Below, one piece after another: positions 9,163 to 19,555 of a DNA stretch of 64,000 nt. The notes beneath the pieces are model-generated. The model was given only the letters and a program-made list of their open reading frames with translations, searched no databases and was not told where the DNA came from. The stretch covers positions 15,109,962-15,173,961 of the forward strand of contig NC_135021.1 in the NCBI RefSeq assembly GCF_051020955.1. The letters run 5' to 3'. This DNA comes from Megalopta genalis. Its lineage: Eukaryota > Arthropoda > Insecta > Hymenoptera > Halictidae. The stretch's first letter is position 1. Every line of letters begins with the position of its first letter. The translations under genes were made by a program, and so were the position numbers.

Positions 9163-10611
9163 CAGTCGCCGGTACCATAGTCGAATTTGGTCGCTCAGTC
9201 ATTCGTACATATACGTTCTCTCAAATAAAAGCAAAAATAAAAGAGTTCTAAGAAAAAGAATTAATGTCATATTCATTTGAGAAATACTGCAAGCCATAAT
9301 CCCAATAATAATAATAAAATTCCGATATACCACAGCAATACGATAGCTTTCTCAAAAAATGGTCAGACTCGCCAGGACTTACCCTATCGGTATCATCGAA
9401 ACGCAGAGATAATTTTCACCTCGAAGTCTCCAATCTCTGGCAATGGCTCATAGTCAGCTGTACAGGCTGCTATCTGCAGGTCCGAAATTCGTCACCGGTA
9501 TCGTCGCGAGTGCTCGGTATCCGGCAGCGTGGCAACGAAGGAGGAGAAGTATGTCTTCGGGTCCAGGGTGCCGCGGGACGAAGGGACAGGGTTCGCGGGA
9601 GAAGAGAGACGCATCGAGAGCCGGCGAGTTGGCAGTATTATACGGAAGGAGATACTACCGGGAGTCCGCTATCGTGAGCAATAAATTGCTCTGTTCTTTT
9701 TTCTCATCCCTCGGGCTACTTTTTGCCCCCGTTGTTGTAACCTCGTGGCCGTCTGCGTGCGCGGACTGTCGCGCGCGAGCGCAGCCTCCGGTACACGGAG
9801 CAACGCTCGTGCACCTGTGTGTACGCACCTGTGCGCGTATGTGTGCGCGCGCGCGCGCGCGGGGCCCCGGCGTACGTACAGCGTACATACACCCATGGGC
9901 GACGTGTCCGGCAACGGGCTGCTCGTTCGGCCTAAGAAGATACAACGGGAAGCACAATAAACGCCGATGACTCGCGGCGAGTATGCGCGCGTACGCAAGA
10001 AGTGCGTCCTGCTTTCACGACAATCCAATGCGGGCACGAGAAAGTAGTCGGTCCATCCGCCTTTATACATACCAATGGAATAGAAAGCCGAGATAAGTTT
10101 TATAGCCGATCGGAACACCGGGGAACGGACAACGAAGCTTTTAACGCGGAACGGGCCTGGCCCAGGGATGCGTCTCATTCCCATGCACCCACACGACTCC
10201 GAAACTTGCATGTTTCTAACGCGAACAACGCGCGCAGGAATGGTTCACCACCTTTCTGTATTTAGTTCGGGTCGAGGCAGTCGAGGCAGCCGAGGCTATC
10301 TTAATCAATTTATAATATTCGTATCTTTCCGAGCACTTCCCTTTCGCAAAATACATGGCGGCTGGATGGGGCTCGGAAGATAATCTTGATCAATAATCTG
10401 TATTCTCATAATAACTGTGTAAATAGAATCATTTGCAATGTGGATAAGTATTGATTACATCAGTATTGTAATTGTATTGTAATATGTTAACTATATGTAT
10501 ATTAAATTTAATATATAATTTATATATGTAAAATTATTATATTATATTATATATTAATATATATAATATAATTATATATTATTATATACTGTAATAGATA
10601 CTACAATAGTA
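9163..10611. other. Unique block with CpG-rich centre
   Basis: No gene is supported. At 9760-9870 the DNA is rich in alternating purine-pyrimidine CG/TG/CA steps, including a pure GC run at about 9846-9861. Overlapping frames of 71-180 codons on both strands follow from this composition (Arg, Ala, Cys-rich) and contain no recognised domain. Confidence 0.5.
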
Positions 10612-10972
10612 TCGTGTCAGAAATTTAAAAACTTAGTTCCCGCATTTTATATATGTATATAAAATTTTATACATATATTTATCCTTAATTATATTTATTA
10701 TTTATATAAAATGCAGGAACTAAGTTACTGTTATGTGATCATATAATCATATAATATAATATAATATAATATAATATAATATAATATAATATAATATAAT
10801 ATAATATAATATAATATAATATAATATAATATAATATAATATAATATAATATAATATAATATAATATAATATAATATATATAATATAATATAATATAATT
10901 ATAGTAATATAATCATAATTATCATATAATAATACCATGTCTCAGAAATTTAAAAACTTAGTTCCCACTTTT
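10612..10972. repeat. Inverted/direct repeat cluster around an (ATAAT)n array
   Basis: The segment CAGAAATTTAAAAACTTAG plus TTCCC occurs at about 10618 and again at about 10944. Between them an inverse copy (AAAATGCAGGAACTAAGT) at about 10709-10726 pairs with ACTTAGTTCCCGCATTTTAT at 10631-10650. The pentanucleotide ATAAT array, about 28 units at 10750-10890, lies between the inverse copy and the third copy. It may be a collapsed MITE with a microsatellite seeded in it. Confidence 0.7.
10750..10890. repeat. (ATAAT)n pentanucleotide microsatellite
   Basis: About 28 near-perfect copies of the 5 bp unit. Confidence 0.95.
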
Positions 10973-12926
10973 TATGGGCCTTAAGCTAAAATTTCGATTC
11001 GGCTATGAAAATAACAGATCTGATTTTATTTAAATCTTCGATTTAATAACGTTGTTTTGAAATACGAGTAAAATTATTGTAAGGGCAACAGTAATCGACA
11101 CACTTACTCTACACATTGTGCGACGAAGGTGCCCAGAAACGTTTGAGGCCTGTTTCCCATAAGTCGAACACTCGGAACTTATCAGTACACGCTCGTTTTT
11201 AATCCGTCGACGAGTCGGATAGGCGTGAAAGAGGTTGTTAGAGGCGTATCGGACACGGGATGGCTCCGATCGAAGACACCGGCAACGCGTCCGCGTATCT
11301 AGGTCGTTGAGATTACTCCTCGGCGAGTGTCTTTGACAATTGAGGAAAGTGGCATGGAAACGTAAACATGCTGATTTATCTTAGCTTCGATACGGGAAGA
11401 GAAAGAACTGGAGATTGTCGAGAGGATACTTAGGCCTGGCGGAAGGCTTAGCGGCGATGTTTCTTGCACTTAAAAATAACGAAAAGTGAAAGACTGCCGA
11501 TTAACGTCCGCTTGATGGACGATAAATCGTTCAGTTAAAGACGGCCGAGCATTGGCTGCGATTGTGGCGAGGCATTTGTTGTCTTCGCTTGTTTCCCTTG
11601 CTCGTACATGGTCGAACATTTTATCCCACGAAAGGAAATGATTTATGAAACGATTATTTAAAAATGTGAGATATTTGCGTCGATTTGTTCTATCGTTTCC
11701 AGCAAGTATTTATTTGTTTCGCGGAAGATTAGGAACGAGAAGTCTGTGCGTTTAACGCAGAGTGTAAATATTGTTATTCAATCATCTGTGCCTTCTGAAA
11801 ATTAATTTAAATATATATTTATAAGAAATTATATTAATAATTTATTAATTTATTTAAATATATATTTAATATATATGTTTCATTCAGATTTACAGAAAAA
11901 CTAACGTGTCTAGCACCTTAAATAACATTGTTTAACGCTTTCTTTTTTTATCGTTCACATGTTTCATCGTTTATAGCCATTTGACCTCGCATAGTGTGAT
12001 TACATAATTTGATCGTCGAGAAAAACGAATTAATAAAGTACGACAACGAGTTAGCGTTTAAAAAAAATGAACGACGAAGTTTGTTTGCATATTTATGCAA
12101 TTGCCTATTGATAAAATAGACAGAACAGACGAATATAATTATAGACGATTATAAACATTCTCAATTATATTATGATCGCATTAATCGATCGTGGATGCCT
12201 GCATCAAGGTGCAATATCATTTGTTATATCAGTTTGCACGTGTACAAAATAAAAGATCCGAAGCATTCAATTGAGTTTGCCGGGCGATGTTAGCAAAAAA
12301 ACGAAATCAGAAACGATTTAGCTAACGCACGATTCGCAACGACCATTGTCTTGATCGATGCATGCAAATTACACGTCGATCGCGAGTACGCTAATCTGCG
12401 ATTTGCTCGCAGCAGCCTAATAGCCGCCGCAAATGGTCGTCGGACAGCTCGAACAGTCAACGGATTCCTCGGGGCTTCGAAAACCACGCACGTGAATCAA
12501 AGTCCTTATATAAAGACGTTTCGCCGGTCGTTGATAAATTGAAGTTCCGATGATAAGACGCGATTAGGCGTCCGCGGGAATTCTTTCGTGGCCGCGGCGC
12601 GAGTCGCACGCTTTCATCGAATCGATGCTGCGCCGCACTCGCTCGTTTGCATATCTATAGATAATACGTATTTTCTGACAGAACGTGCTGAATGCTTTCG
12701 CGCGCGGGATCGTTGGATCCGTTTCCGGTGATTTCACCGGGCGCTCGCTGATTCAGCCCATCAACGACTTAATTTTTACGCGGCCCGAACGTCTCGCCTG
12801 TTTTCTCGGTGTTGCGCTCGCGCACGCACGCGAATTCATGCGAACGAATCATAGAAAGTGGACTTTCGAGTGTGACCACGCGAGGAAATTCATTCCACAG
12901 CGGTCATTTTCACGCGGGAAAATCTC
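10973..12926. other. Unique non-coding block
   Basis: CpG-bearing sequence at 11100-11640, AT-rich at 11640-12340, then CpG-rich again to 12900. No gene, RNA or shared repeat is recognised. Confidence 0.5.
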
Positions 12927-13160
12927 GTCTCTCTCCTCTCTCTCCCCTCTCTCACACACCGCTGTGGAAACAAAACCGAACGGTGAATGTCCAATATCGC
13001 ACCAGGAAAACTAATTATCTCTCGTTCCAACTGGTCTCTAGGATCTCGGAGAAGTATTTTAAAAACGATTAGCTGTGGCCATTATCCTGTTGCGAATCTT
13101 CCGACTAAAACGCAAGACATGCAGCAAGAGAAATTTTATTCCATTGGAACTGTTGGAAGA
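12927..13160. repeat. Left copy of ~230 bp direct repeat flanking a minisatellite
   Basis: A CT-rich leader, then ACACACCGCTGTGGAAACAA and onward to TCCATTGGAACTGTTGGAAG. It is repeated at 13560-13805, offset by 646 bp, with high similarity. Confidence 0.9.
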
Positions 13161-13541
13161 AAGTCCAGAAAGTCCAGAATTTCCAGAAGTTCCAGAAAGT
13201 CCAGAAAGTCCAGAATTTCCAGAAGTTCCAGAAAGTCCAGAAAGTCCAGAATTTCCAGAAGTTCCAGAAAGTCCAGAAAGTCCAGAATTTCCAGAAGTTC
13301 CAGAAAGTCCAGAAAGTCCAGAATTTCCAGAAGTTCCAGAAAATCCAGAAAGTCCAGAAAGTCCAGAATTTCCAGAAGTTCCAGAAAGTCCAGAAAGTCC
13401 AGAAAGTCCAGAATTTCCAGAAGTTCCAGAAAGTCCAGAATTTCCAGAAGTTCCAGAAAGTCCAGAAAGTCCAGAAAGTCCAGAAGTTCCAGAAAGTCCA
13501 GAAGTTCCTGAAATTCCAGAAGTTCCTGAAATTCCAGAAGT
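13153..13541. repeat. 9 bp / 36 bp minisatellite
   Basis: Built from 9-mers AGAAAGTCC, AGAATTTCC and AGAAGTTCC. The 36 bp higher-order unit (two AGAAAGTCC, one AGAATTTCC, one AGAAGTTCC) repeats several times; the distal part changes to TGAAATTCC variants. Because the unit is a multiple of 3 and lacks stops, long frames run through three frames (PESPEFPEVPE-, SRKSRISRS- and, inverse, WNFWKFWTF-type repeats). These are artefacts of the repeat. Confidence 0.95.
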
Positions 13542-13559
13542 TAGTTCCAGAAGTCTCTC

Positions 13560-13805
13560 TCACTCTCTCTCTCTCTCCCTCTCCCCCCCCCCTCTCTCAC
13601 ACACCGCTGCGGAAACAAAACCAAACGGTGAATGTCCAACATCGCACCAGGAAAACTAATTATCTCTCGTTCCAACTGGTCTCTAGGATCTCGGAGAAGT
13701 ATTTTAAAAACGATTAGCTGTGATCTTTATCCTGTTACAAATCATCCGTCTAAAACGCATGACATGCATTAAGACAAATTTTATTCCATTGGAACTGTTG
13801 GAAGA
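13560..13805. repeat. Right copy of the ~230 bp direct repeat
   Basis: It matches 12927-13160 from the CT-rich leader through GTTCCAACTGGTCTCTAGGA to CATTGGAACTGTTGGAAGA. It shows more differences toward its right half (GATCTTTATCC against GGCCATTATCC). Confidence 0.9.
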
Positions 13806-14169
13806 TAAGCCGGGTTCAGTTACTTATTTATTATGTAAATGTTAATGTGTTTCATTTGAAAATTCATTTCTCATATTATATTGTACGTTATTGAAATAAA
13901 ATTTGCTGAAAATTTCAGCTAAGTATCTTATACTGCTAGAACGTGACAGCCGTTTCTGCATAATAAAGAAACAGATACTGCTGGCAATTACAATTTACGA
14001 GGACTTTAATAAGGTTAACAATTTATTTTTTCCTTTCGAGGACACTTAAAAATGCAAACTAAACGAGTATATAAAATGATAAGATGTGCTATTTTCTTTC
14101 GATGCAATTATAGAATATGTAAGAAAAAACAGCGATTTCACAATTAATATATCTTTTTAATATAATAAA
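13806..14169. other. AT-rich unique spacer
   Basis: No gene or recognised repeat. Confidence 0.5.
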
Positions 14170-14457
14170 TGGAGAGTGGATTTTATGCATTTATGACTAA
14201 TGGGTTGGTGAAATTTAAAAGAGTGAAAATTTTAAAAGGATGTAAGATCGTGTTATTTTCAAATCATTTAAATTATTAAAGGAAAGAGTTTCTATTTGAC
14301 TCATGTTTGTTGCAACTGACAATAAGAATATTAAACGAATTTAAAGATATCTATGTGTTATTTTGTGTGTGTGTTCGAAATAATTAAAGAGAATCACTTC
14401 TATTTGACTCATGGTTGTTGCAAAATCGATTAAGATAACTGCTATTTTGCATAAAAA
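14170..14457 (+). mobile_element. Family 3 MITE, expanded copy, broken at its right end
   Basis: Left end GGATTTTATGCATTTATGAC. The interior motif TTCTATTTGACTCATGTTTG occurs at about 14290 and again, slightly changed, at about 14399, so part of the body is duplicated. The right end TATTTTGCATAAAAAT is interrupted at 14458 by a palindromic element, and the expected continuation (GTCCAACAAT) resumes at 14671. Confidence 0.75.
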
Positions 14458-14670
14458 TACAGTGGTGCGAATAATTATACACTCGAAGTAACTGTTACAT
14501 TTTTACTTATATTTAAACAAACATTTACCAAAACACCATATTTGTCTATTTCTATACTATAGATAAAAGAAAGTAGAAATATACGAATATGATGTTTTGG
14601 TAAATGTTTGTTTAAATATAAGTAAAAATGTAAAAGTTACTTCGAGTCTATAATTCTGCACACCACTGTA
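14458..14670. mobile_element. Near-perfect palindromic Tc1/mariner-like MITE
   Basis: Starts TACAGTGGTGCGAATAATTA and ends inversely CACCACTGTA. The two ~105 bp arms are about 95% complementary by eye (for example TTAAACAAACATTTACCAAA and its inverse), with almost no loop. TA borders and CAGTGGTG-type ends fit Tc1/mariner-derived MITEs. It sits inside the right end of a family 3 copy, so it is the younger insertion. Confidence 0.85.
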
Positions 14671-14685
14671 GTCCAACAATCAATA

Positions 14686-14888
14686 AACCGTGGATATTAT
14701 ACACTTATGACAAAATCGAGTGACTAAAATATAATATTGTGAAATTATTAGGAGGGTTTAATAATTTTATCACGCTACTTCCGACTCATCAGAATTATTT
14801 TAAAAAAGCAATTCATTTTTATTTAGTATCTGTTTCTTACAGTCGTCTTTGAAAAAATGTCTATTTTGCATAAAGATCCGCAGTCTAC
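14686..14888 (+). mobile_element. Family 3 MITE copy
   Basis: Left end ACCGTGGATATTATACACTT, right end TTTTGCATAAAGATCCGCAG followed by TCTA. Full length, in tandem and same orientation with the 14170 copy. Confidence 0.8.
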
Positions 14889-16128
14889 TAATCAACCGTG
14901 AAGAAATTTCCACAGCGACGTCCTTTTCCGACCAGATTTGACCCGGTCACGATTAATTGATGAAACTCGAGCGTCCCCTAGAAGGGCTGGAATGCCGGCG
15001 CCCTAAAGGACAGTGGTAGGGCTCTCGCACGTGCGCCGGACGTCGTTATTAAAACATTAGGCGGCTCGGATAAATGGCCGCAATAATCCGGGGCCCGGGG
15101 TTGCTCGCGGTTCGATTGTAGAGTAAAAATTGACGGCGAGACGCGGGCCGCCGCCCCTCTCGGTGCGCCATAAATGATTGCTCTTCTTTCTCGGGCTGCG
15201 TTGATACTCCACGGGCCGATAAATACGGGTCCGCCGTAGGGTGGAGGCGAGACTCGGCCACGAATTATAGGCGTTTTAAAAATATTGTTCCATCACTTAT
15301 TCAGCAGGCCGGCTAAGGTATCGCTTTCCAATAGTATCCTTCGATCACAATTTCCCACCGTCTGTATTATTGAAGCCTGCCCCCAAAGCTCGGATAGGAT
15401 AGACGCCTCGGGTTGGCTCGTCTATTTAGCAACCCTGGGCTCGCTCTCCGATGGATAAACGAATGAAATATGACTATTGAGAGCCCGCCGATTGTGTCCC
15501 CTCTATGAATGCACTTTCTCGTTACCAAGAATCGTAGCCATTCCCAGATATTGGTACCTCCGAGTTTAGAATAGCGGTCGCACAAAGAATACTCCGCGAG
15601 ATTGTTTCCTGAAGAACAGTCGGACGGACTTCAGAAACTCGAATCTCTCGATTCTTAATTTCATTTCATTCTCGTTCATCATCGTTCTCTCCACTTTTCA
15701 CTCGATGCTTCGTGTCAAGTTGATTTAGAATGATCGAAAATCGATTCGAAGATAATTTATTGTGATAATTATTTGTTTATGTATACGTACACGGGACGAG
15801 TCTTTGTAATACGGGCGATATAAAAACAATCACACGAGTATAATCATGAGGAAGTTCGAAGAATATAGTGGAAACAAGAATAATGATAACGAATGAGCAA
15901 GAGAGACATTAATGTACAGTACAATGAGATAAAATATAAAACAAAAATAATAGAATAGAACAATGTATATGATGGTAATTAACGATTAAATAAATTCCTT
16001 CATTCAGACTTACATTATAATACAAATGGCGATTTTTTAAAATAAATTCAATCTTGCCATTCGTATAAAACAGCACACAGACACTTACATTACATTTATA
16101 GAGCTTGGTCAGAGCTGGGTCAGTGTTA
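14889..16128. other. Unique block, CpG-rich left half
   Basis: 15000-15640 is CpG-rich and repeat-free; 15640-16128 is AT-rich. No gene is supported. Confidence 0.5.
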
Positions 16129-16374
16129 ATAGACTGCTGATTTTAATGCAAAATAAGCATCGTCTGCATCTGTTGGAAGACACAGGAGCTACTCAGACAC
16201 TTCTTCCAATGTTGAGTAAATCAAACTTTAAAATCTTTTTTGTAAAATAGTAAATCAAACTTTAAATCTACTTGGAGTAGATCAAAAATTGTACATCGAC
16301 ACTATTTAACGCCTCTAGTCTTTCTACTTCTTAAAATTGCAGCTATTCATAAACGCATACAATCTACAGTCTAG
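16129..16374 (-). mobile_element. Family 3 MITE, inverted copy
   Basis: Starts TAGACTGCTGATTTTAATGC and ends AATCTACAGTCTAG, the family 3 ends in reverse orientation. A direct repeat of AAATCAAACTTTAAA at about 16218 and 16251 lies in its body. Confidence 0.75.
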
Positions 16375-16435
16375 TAATTAATAAACTGCATGTTCGACAT
16401 CGTATTCTATTTACTTACAATTTTGCGTACCCTAA

Positions 16436-16481
16436 ATGTCTTGTGCTGTCTATAGCACATGTCTTATGCTGTCTATAGACT
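16436..16481. repeat. 23 bp tandem duplication
   Basis: ATGTCTTGTGCTGTCTATAG is followed by ATGTCTTATGCTGTCTATAG: two units with one visible difference. Confidence 0.85.
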
Positions 16482-18024
16482 CTGTGCATTGAATGACGAG
16501 CAGAGTATGACCTCGACTATCCGAACCCTCGACGCCAGGGCCAATCTATCACGATACGTCGATTCATAAAAATTCGATTTAGCACCGCAACCGAGTGACT
16601 GATCTACGATCGGAACATTCAGATCCCCGGATCAGTTCGGATAACCGTGGGGCTCTGCCGTAGATCACGTAACTTATCTACAACCCGCGAATCGCCGGAG
16701 AATATTTCTGTATCCGCATAAAGATCGGAGGGTAGACACGAGGCAGAAGATCTGAATGAAACGAATGCGGGGAGCGGTTGGTGAATCGGTCTCGGAAAAT
16801 CCATAATTCAAGAGGAACAAAGCCGGGGCCCGGTGGAATCATGTACTCGACTAACACACAATTAGAAAGGAAGCAATAAGTTGCTCGGGGCCCGCCAATA
16901 ACGTCTTGGTCCGATGCAAAGCAGTCCATCGTGTCTCGAACGGAGGCGGTCTCTGTCGGTTCCTAGAGTCTCTCGGAACCGATTAGATAGATTGCAAGCG
17001 AGCCAGTGTTCCGTGGGCCGCTCGCAGAAGGATCAGTGACTCCTGAACGAACGAGTAGGCAGGGAGGCAGGCAAGGCAGGCTGTAGCCGAAGCCGCAGCA
17101 GCAGCAGCAGCAGGAGAAGAAGAAGAAGAAGAAGAGGAGCAGCCGCGCGGCAGTAGCAGAAAGGGGGTGAGAGCGGATAGATAGCGAGGGAACGATGGTA
17201 GAGGAAAAGAGGTGTGGGACGGCGGGAATGGAAGGCAGCGAATAAATACTCGGAGATGTAATCGCCGAAGGAAACAAGCGGCGGGATTGTTCGAAGGGAA
17301 TAATTGAAAGCGCCGCTTGAGCTTCTCATTCCCATTCCCGGCGGCTGGTGCCGCCGCTATTGCTGCTCCCGCTGCTTCTGCTATGCCAGCCAGTAGGCAC
17401 TCTGATCCGGCCACCTCTCTATATAGGCGCAACGGGGCCCGATCGCGTCTCCATCGTGTGACAGTGGCGGCGCTACGATCGGAACGGGCCCGCGGAAGCC
17501 GATCCTCTTCTCTGGCTTCTGACTCCGCCGGGCCGTTCGGCCCGATCCGATCGACCGCTGCCGCGATCGCCGACCAGCTTCCTAATGTATGCGTAATGCA
17601 GCGGCGGACGGCATCTGCTCATTAACGCCCGAGGGACCGCGTACAGGGCCTCTCGTATAGGCCCGGGGACGGGACTAGTCCGTCGGCGGAATGGGCCCCC
17701 TGAAGATCGACCGCCGCGCCGATATAGACCTCGTGCCTTTCGCCTTTCGCCTTTCCCTTTGCACCGACGAATTTCTTGGGTCAGCTGCCGAATTCTGATA
17801 GTTCCAATAGCAACCGCAGGCTCTCGAAGCATTTGAAAGATCCTTGGTGCTGGTACCAGGTCCTAGAGTCACAGCATCATTTGGAAGCGATGTCTTCCAT
17901 CCCCTAATGAGATTATCAAGGACAGCGTCCTCTAGAATTCTCGAGAAGATTGGAAAAACCGAGGAAATCGTTAGTTCCTAAGGATCTGTAGAGGACTACA
18001 TTTAATAATCCTCGAAGTTCCGGA
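16482..18024. other. Unique CpG-rich block with CAG/GAA runs
   Basis: GC- and CpG-rich, essentially free of dispersed repeats. An imperfect CAG run followed by a GAA run lies at about 17096-17134. Overlapping frames of 61-149 codons on both strands have Ser/Ala/Arg-rich low-complexity content and no domain. It could be regulatory; I see no promoter motif that settles it. Confidence 0.5.
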
Positions 18025-18243
18025 TACAGTAATGTCTCCCTAACTGACGCTCAGATTGTGCACAAAAATGGACTATTTGGGAAGAGGAGATACAATTATT
18101 CGAGCCTTGCGGCTCGTTTTTATAGTTGTTGACGATTCGTAACTATTAAAATGAACCTTAAGGCTCGAATAGTCGTATCTCCTCTTCCCAAATTGTCCAT
18201 TTCTGTTGGCAATCTGAGCGTCAATTAGAGAGACATTACTATA
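18025..18243. mobile_element. Family 2 foldback MITE, full-length
   Basis: Left end TACAGTAATGTCTCCCTAAC, right end AGAGAGACATTACTATA. Inner inverted arms ACAATTATTCGAGCCTTGCG and its inverse AAGGCTCGAATAGTCG flank a short centre. The element is almost wholly self-complementary (~219 bp). Confidence 0.9.
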
Positions 18244-18420
18244 GTCATTAAGAATATAAAAGTCTCCAGAAGAATTCATGAGGAAAATGCAGTTCTCTGG
18301 AGCATATGTTTAAGATTGCTCTCGGTGCATTTTAGTTTTCCAAGATCTGCAATTATTCCTAGCGATGTAGAATAGTTTACAAATATCCCGAAAGATCCAG
18401 AAGAGTCCGGAGGATTTTCC
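18244..18420. repeat. Dispersed repeat of unknown class, copy 1
   Basis: Immediately right of the family 2 element. It contains AAAAGTCTCCAGAAGA, TTCTCTGGAGCAT and GCGATGTAGAATAGTTTAC. The same ~175 bp follows a family 2 element at 33382-33560, so MITE and flank appear duplicated together, or both belong to a larger repeat. Confidence 0.8.
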
Positions 18421-18524
18421 GAAGATCCAGTATAGTCCCGAAAAATCTTCGATTTCGAATCTCTAAAGAACTCCTTCGATCCCAGAGATCCGCCAAGTCT
18501 GTTGATAAGACGTTAATCAATTAC

Positions 18525-18716
18525 TATAATACAAATGCACTATTTCTCTTCAAATTTCTAGAAATCATCTAAGACTTACACCGATAGATGCACGTTGGAT
18601 GATAGTCGTCGAAAGATAGCACTCTCGGAACGATTAGTATCCAACGCGCATCTTATCGATTTAGCTTCTGGATGATTTCTAGAAATTTAAAGAGAAATGC
18701 CACATTTGTATTATAC
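18525..18716. repeat. ~190 bp imperfect inverted repeat
   Basis: Left arm ATAATACAAATGCACTATTT, then AAATTTCTAGAAATCATC and GCACGTTGGATGATAG. The right arm is their inverse (CTATCATCCAACG-like, GATGATTTCTAGAAATTT, then ACATTTGTATTATA). Complementarity is about 80% by eye over ~90 bp arms. It could be an isolated MITE or a transcribed hairpin. Confidence 0.8.
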
Positions 18717-19103
18717 TCTGTCAGTCATTTAATTGCAATCGGCATGAGGAGTGACGAAGATTCGGCGCTCGACGGAGACGCGAGGGACACTCTCGGGGAT
18801 CTCGAAGTTCTGATGAAATCATCAAAACTTTCGGTTTCGCGAGAGATTAGAGAAGGATTATCTCCGTCGGTGCTGGCAGACGCCGAACCCGGACGTAATA
18901 GTCGGTTTGATCCTTATCCAAGGAACGCTGCCGCGACAGATAGCCTGCACATTTATGTCAAAAATAAGTTTGGTTCCGGTGGGGATTAATACTTTCAATC
19001 CATGGAACCAAGTTGCAGTAATTCAAATAGAATACACTGTATACTCGATACTGTTCTCCTCTGAAAATGCCGTATATACTCCGTCTTTCTGTCATATCGT
19101 TTA
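18717..19103. other. Unique sequence leading to a splice-like site
   Basis: No repeat is recognised. A + frame of about 105 codons from 18672 to 18989 has no recognisable domain and starts inside the inverted repeat, so I do not call it a gene. Confidence 0.45.
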
Positions 19104-19142
19104 TACTAATTTCCAAACACTTCATTTTTGTTTCAGGTAAGT
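19104..19142 (+). other. Candidate recursive splice site (ratchet point)
   Basis: Branch-point-like TACTAAT at 19104-19110, a pyrimidine-rich tract TTCATTTTTGTTTCAG ending in the acceptor CAG at 19134-19136, and immediately a consensus donor GTAAGT at 19137-19142. An acceptor abutting a donor with no exon between is the defining motif of recursive splicing in long insect introns, known best in Drosophila. The spacing of 26-27 nt from branch site to AG is normal. If real, the window lies in a long intron of a + strand gene. Confidence 0.6.
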
Positions 19143-19200
19143 GCCCACGCCTAATTGGTACGAACTACGACGAACATTGTGCAGTCACCGTGTATATGTA
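19137..19200 (+). other. Possible 64-nt recursive-splice exon or microexon
   Basis: A second strong donor, GTAAGTAAA, starts at 19201, 64 nt after the acceptor. One frame is open through the interval (KCPRLIGTNYDEHCAVTVYM) and would meet TAG exactly at the donor. Short cryptic exons after ratchet points are known to help exon definition during recursive splicing. A genuine 64-nt coding exon is an alternative, but an open frame of 20 codons is easily chance and I do not recognise the peptide. Confidence 0.4.
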
Positions 19201-19384
19201 GTAAGTAAAACTTGAATTTACGTAAGCGAAAATGAGTTTCTTCGATTTTTTAGGAAATTCTTCAGGAAATATATAGTAAGCAATTGTAATCGCAACAAAT
19301 TCGCCAAACATTAGGAAGGAACTACGACATTATAAAGCAGAGGGCAGTCGGAAATCTTTCTAAGATAATAATTTACATAATAAT

Positions 19385-19555
19385 TTAATGCTAGATTTGA
19401 AGAGTGTTAAATGCAGCTGTTTCATATTAGTTTATAAAAGTAACAGTAAAACATTTATTTTGATTTCTGACGAGTGTTATCTTAATATTTGCCGCAAGTA
19501 ACACGTGGATTAAATAAATGTCTCATAAAGTGTATCTTTATAATACGATTATTAA
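19385..19555 (-). mobile_element. TTAA-bounded MITE, family 9, inverted
   Basis: TTAA at 19385-19388 and 19552-19555. The body in reverse contains TTACTTGCGGCAAATATTAA and GATACACTTTATGAG, as in the 7314 and 45466 copies, and the end GCTAGATTTGAAGAGTG corresponds to their right terminus. Confidence 0.65.
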
